A stretch of DNA of 22,788 bases from CAG-582 sp964551965 (GTDB lineage Bacteria > Bacillota_I > Bacilli_A > RF39 > UBA660). Below are positions 22,652 to 22,788 of the stretch, one piece after another (position 1 is the first letter of the stretch; every line of letters starts with the position of its first letter). The notes under the pieces are model-generated. The model made no database searches. It was not told where the DNA came from and saw nothing but the letters and a program-made list of their open reading frames with translations. The translations under genes and the position numbers were made by a program. The stretch lies in the NCBI GenBank assembly GCA_964551965.1, contig CAZKFB010000017.1, positions 1 through 22,788 of the forward strand, given 5' to 3'.

Positions 22652-22788
22652 CTATGCTAATTTTTTCAATCTTAGTAAATAATCTTTGCATTCTTTAAAA
22701 TTTGTTTTACCAAATTTTTTATCCATAAATGATACTAAACCATCAATTTCATCTCTAATATAACTAACATTTAATTGTTCAAATTTTC
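22652..22788 (-). CDS. 3' end of an unrecognised gene
   Basis: Only the last 45 codons are inside the window, ending KECKDYLLRLKKLA and TAG at 22654-22652. The segment is charged and probably helical (FEQLNVSYIRDEIDGLVSF, MDKKFGK). Its stop lies 10 bp before the ATG of the DUF2357-like gene, whose ribosome site overlaps this stop region, so they share a transcript. If the DUF2357 assignment is right, an AAA ATPase partner would be expected here, but this tail is too short to tell. Confidence 0.55.
   Translation of the reverse strand, partial: KFEQLNVSYIRDEIDGLVSFMDKKFGKTNFKECKDYLLRLKKLA

Noticed and set aside
1..22788. Mycoplasma-type code (TGA as Trp), suggested by extreme AT-richness
   Set aside because: Trp positions such as TYAWF use TGG, and several genes end cleanly at TGA in coupled overlaps.

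Overview
The window is a very AT-rich stretch of a low-GC Gram-positive-type bacterium (Bacillota or a Mollicutes-related gut lineage). The evidence is A+T-dominated codons, strong AGGAGG-type ribosome binding sites, sigma-A-like promoters and SipW-type secretion genes. TGG is the Trp codon and TGA serves as a stop, so the code is the standard bacterial one and not the Mycoplasma code. No tRNA, rRNA, IS, phage or CRISPR element is visible. Except for one gene, everything lies on the minus strand.

Region by region, from left to right: (1) 1-1396 holds three ordinary minus-strand genes: a truncated YobA/DUF3221-like lipoprotein, a HAD-family nucleotidase-like phosphatase and a GNAT acetyltransferase. 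(2) 1451-4924 is one transcription unit with its own promoter (4952-4980). It encodes a degenerate EAL-like cytosolic protein, two exported TasA-like proteins and a SipW-type signal peptidase. (3) 4998-8294 is a second unit with a TasA-like protein, a signal-peptidase-fold protein that has lost its catalytic Ser and His, and two soluble proteins of unknown function. (4) 8295-8566 is a divergent control region with two opposed promoters and an array of GTAAA / TGTAA-N5-TTACA sites. (5) 8567-9169 is the only plus-strand gene, a small TasA-like protein. (6) 9193-13269 is a six-gene unit with three TasA-like proteins, two signal peptidases and a membrane-anchored protein with a duplicated domain. 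(7) 13331-21427 is one giant gene of about 2,700 codons for a surface protein. It has GLUG-like repeats, a long YGGGN-repeat beta-helix and an inserted CBM2-like carbohydrate-binding domain. (8) 21499-22788 holds a DUF2357-like protein and the 3' end of another gene.

Together, regions 2-7 look like one surface-display or extracellular-fibre locus. At least six secreted TasA/camelysin-like proteins (most with a TYAWF-type signal-peptide end) sit next to three apparently active and one apparently dead SipW-like peptidase. The giant adhesin-like protein could bind polysaccharide. Helical cytosolic proteins embedded in the same units may be assembly or control factors. The functional model is inference; the gene layout, motifs and regulatory signals are read directly from the sequence.
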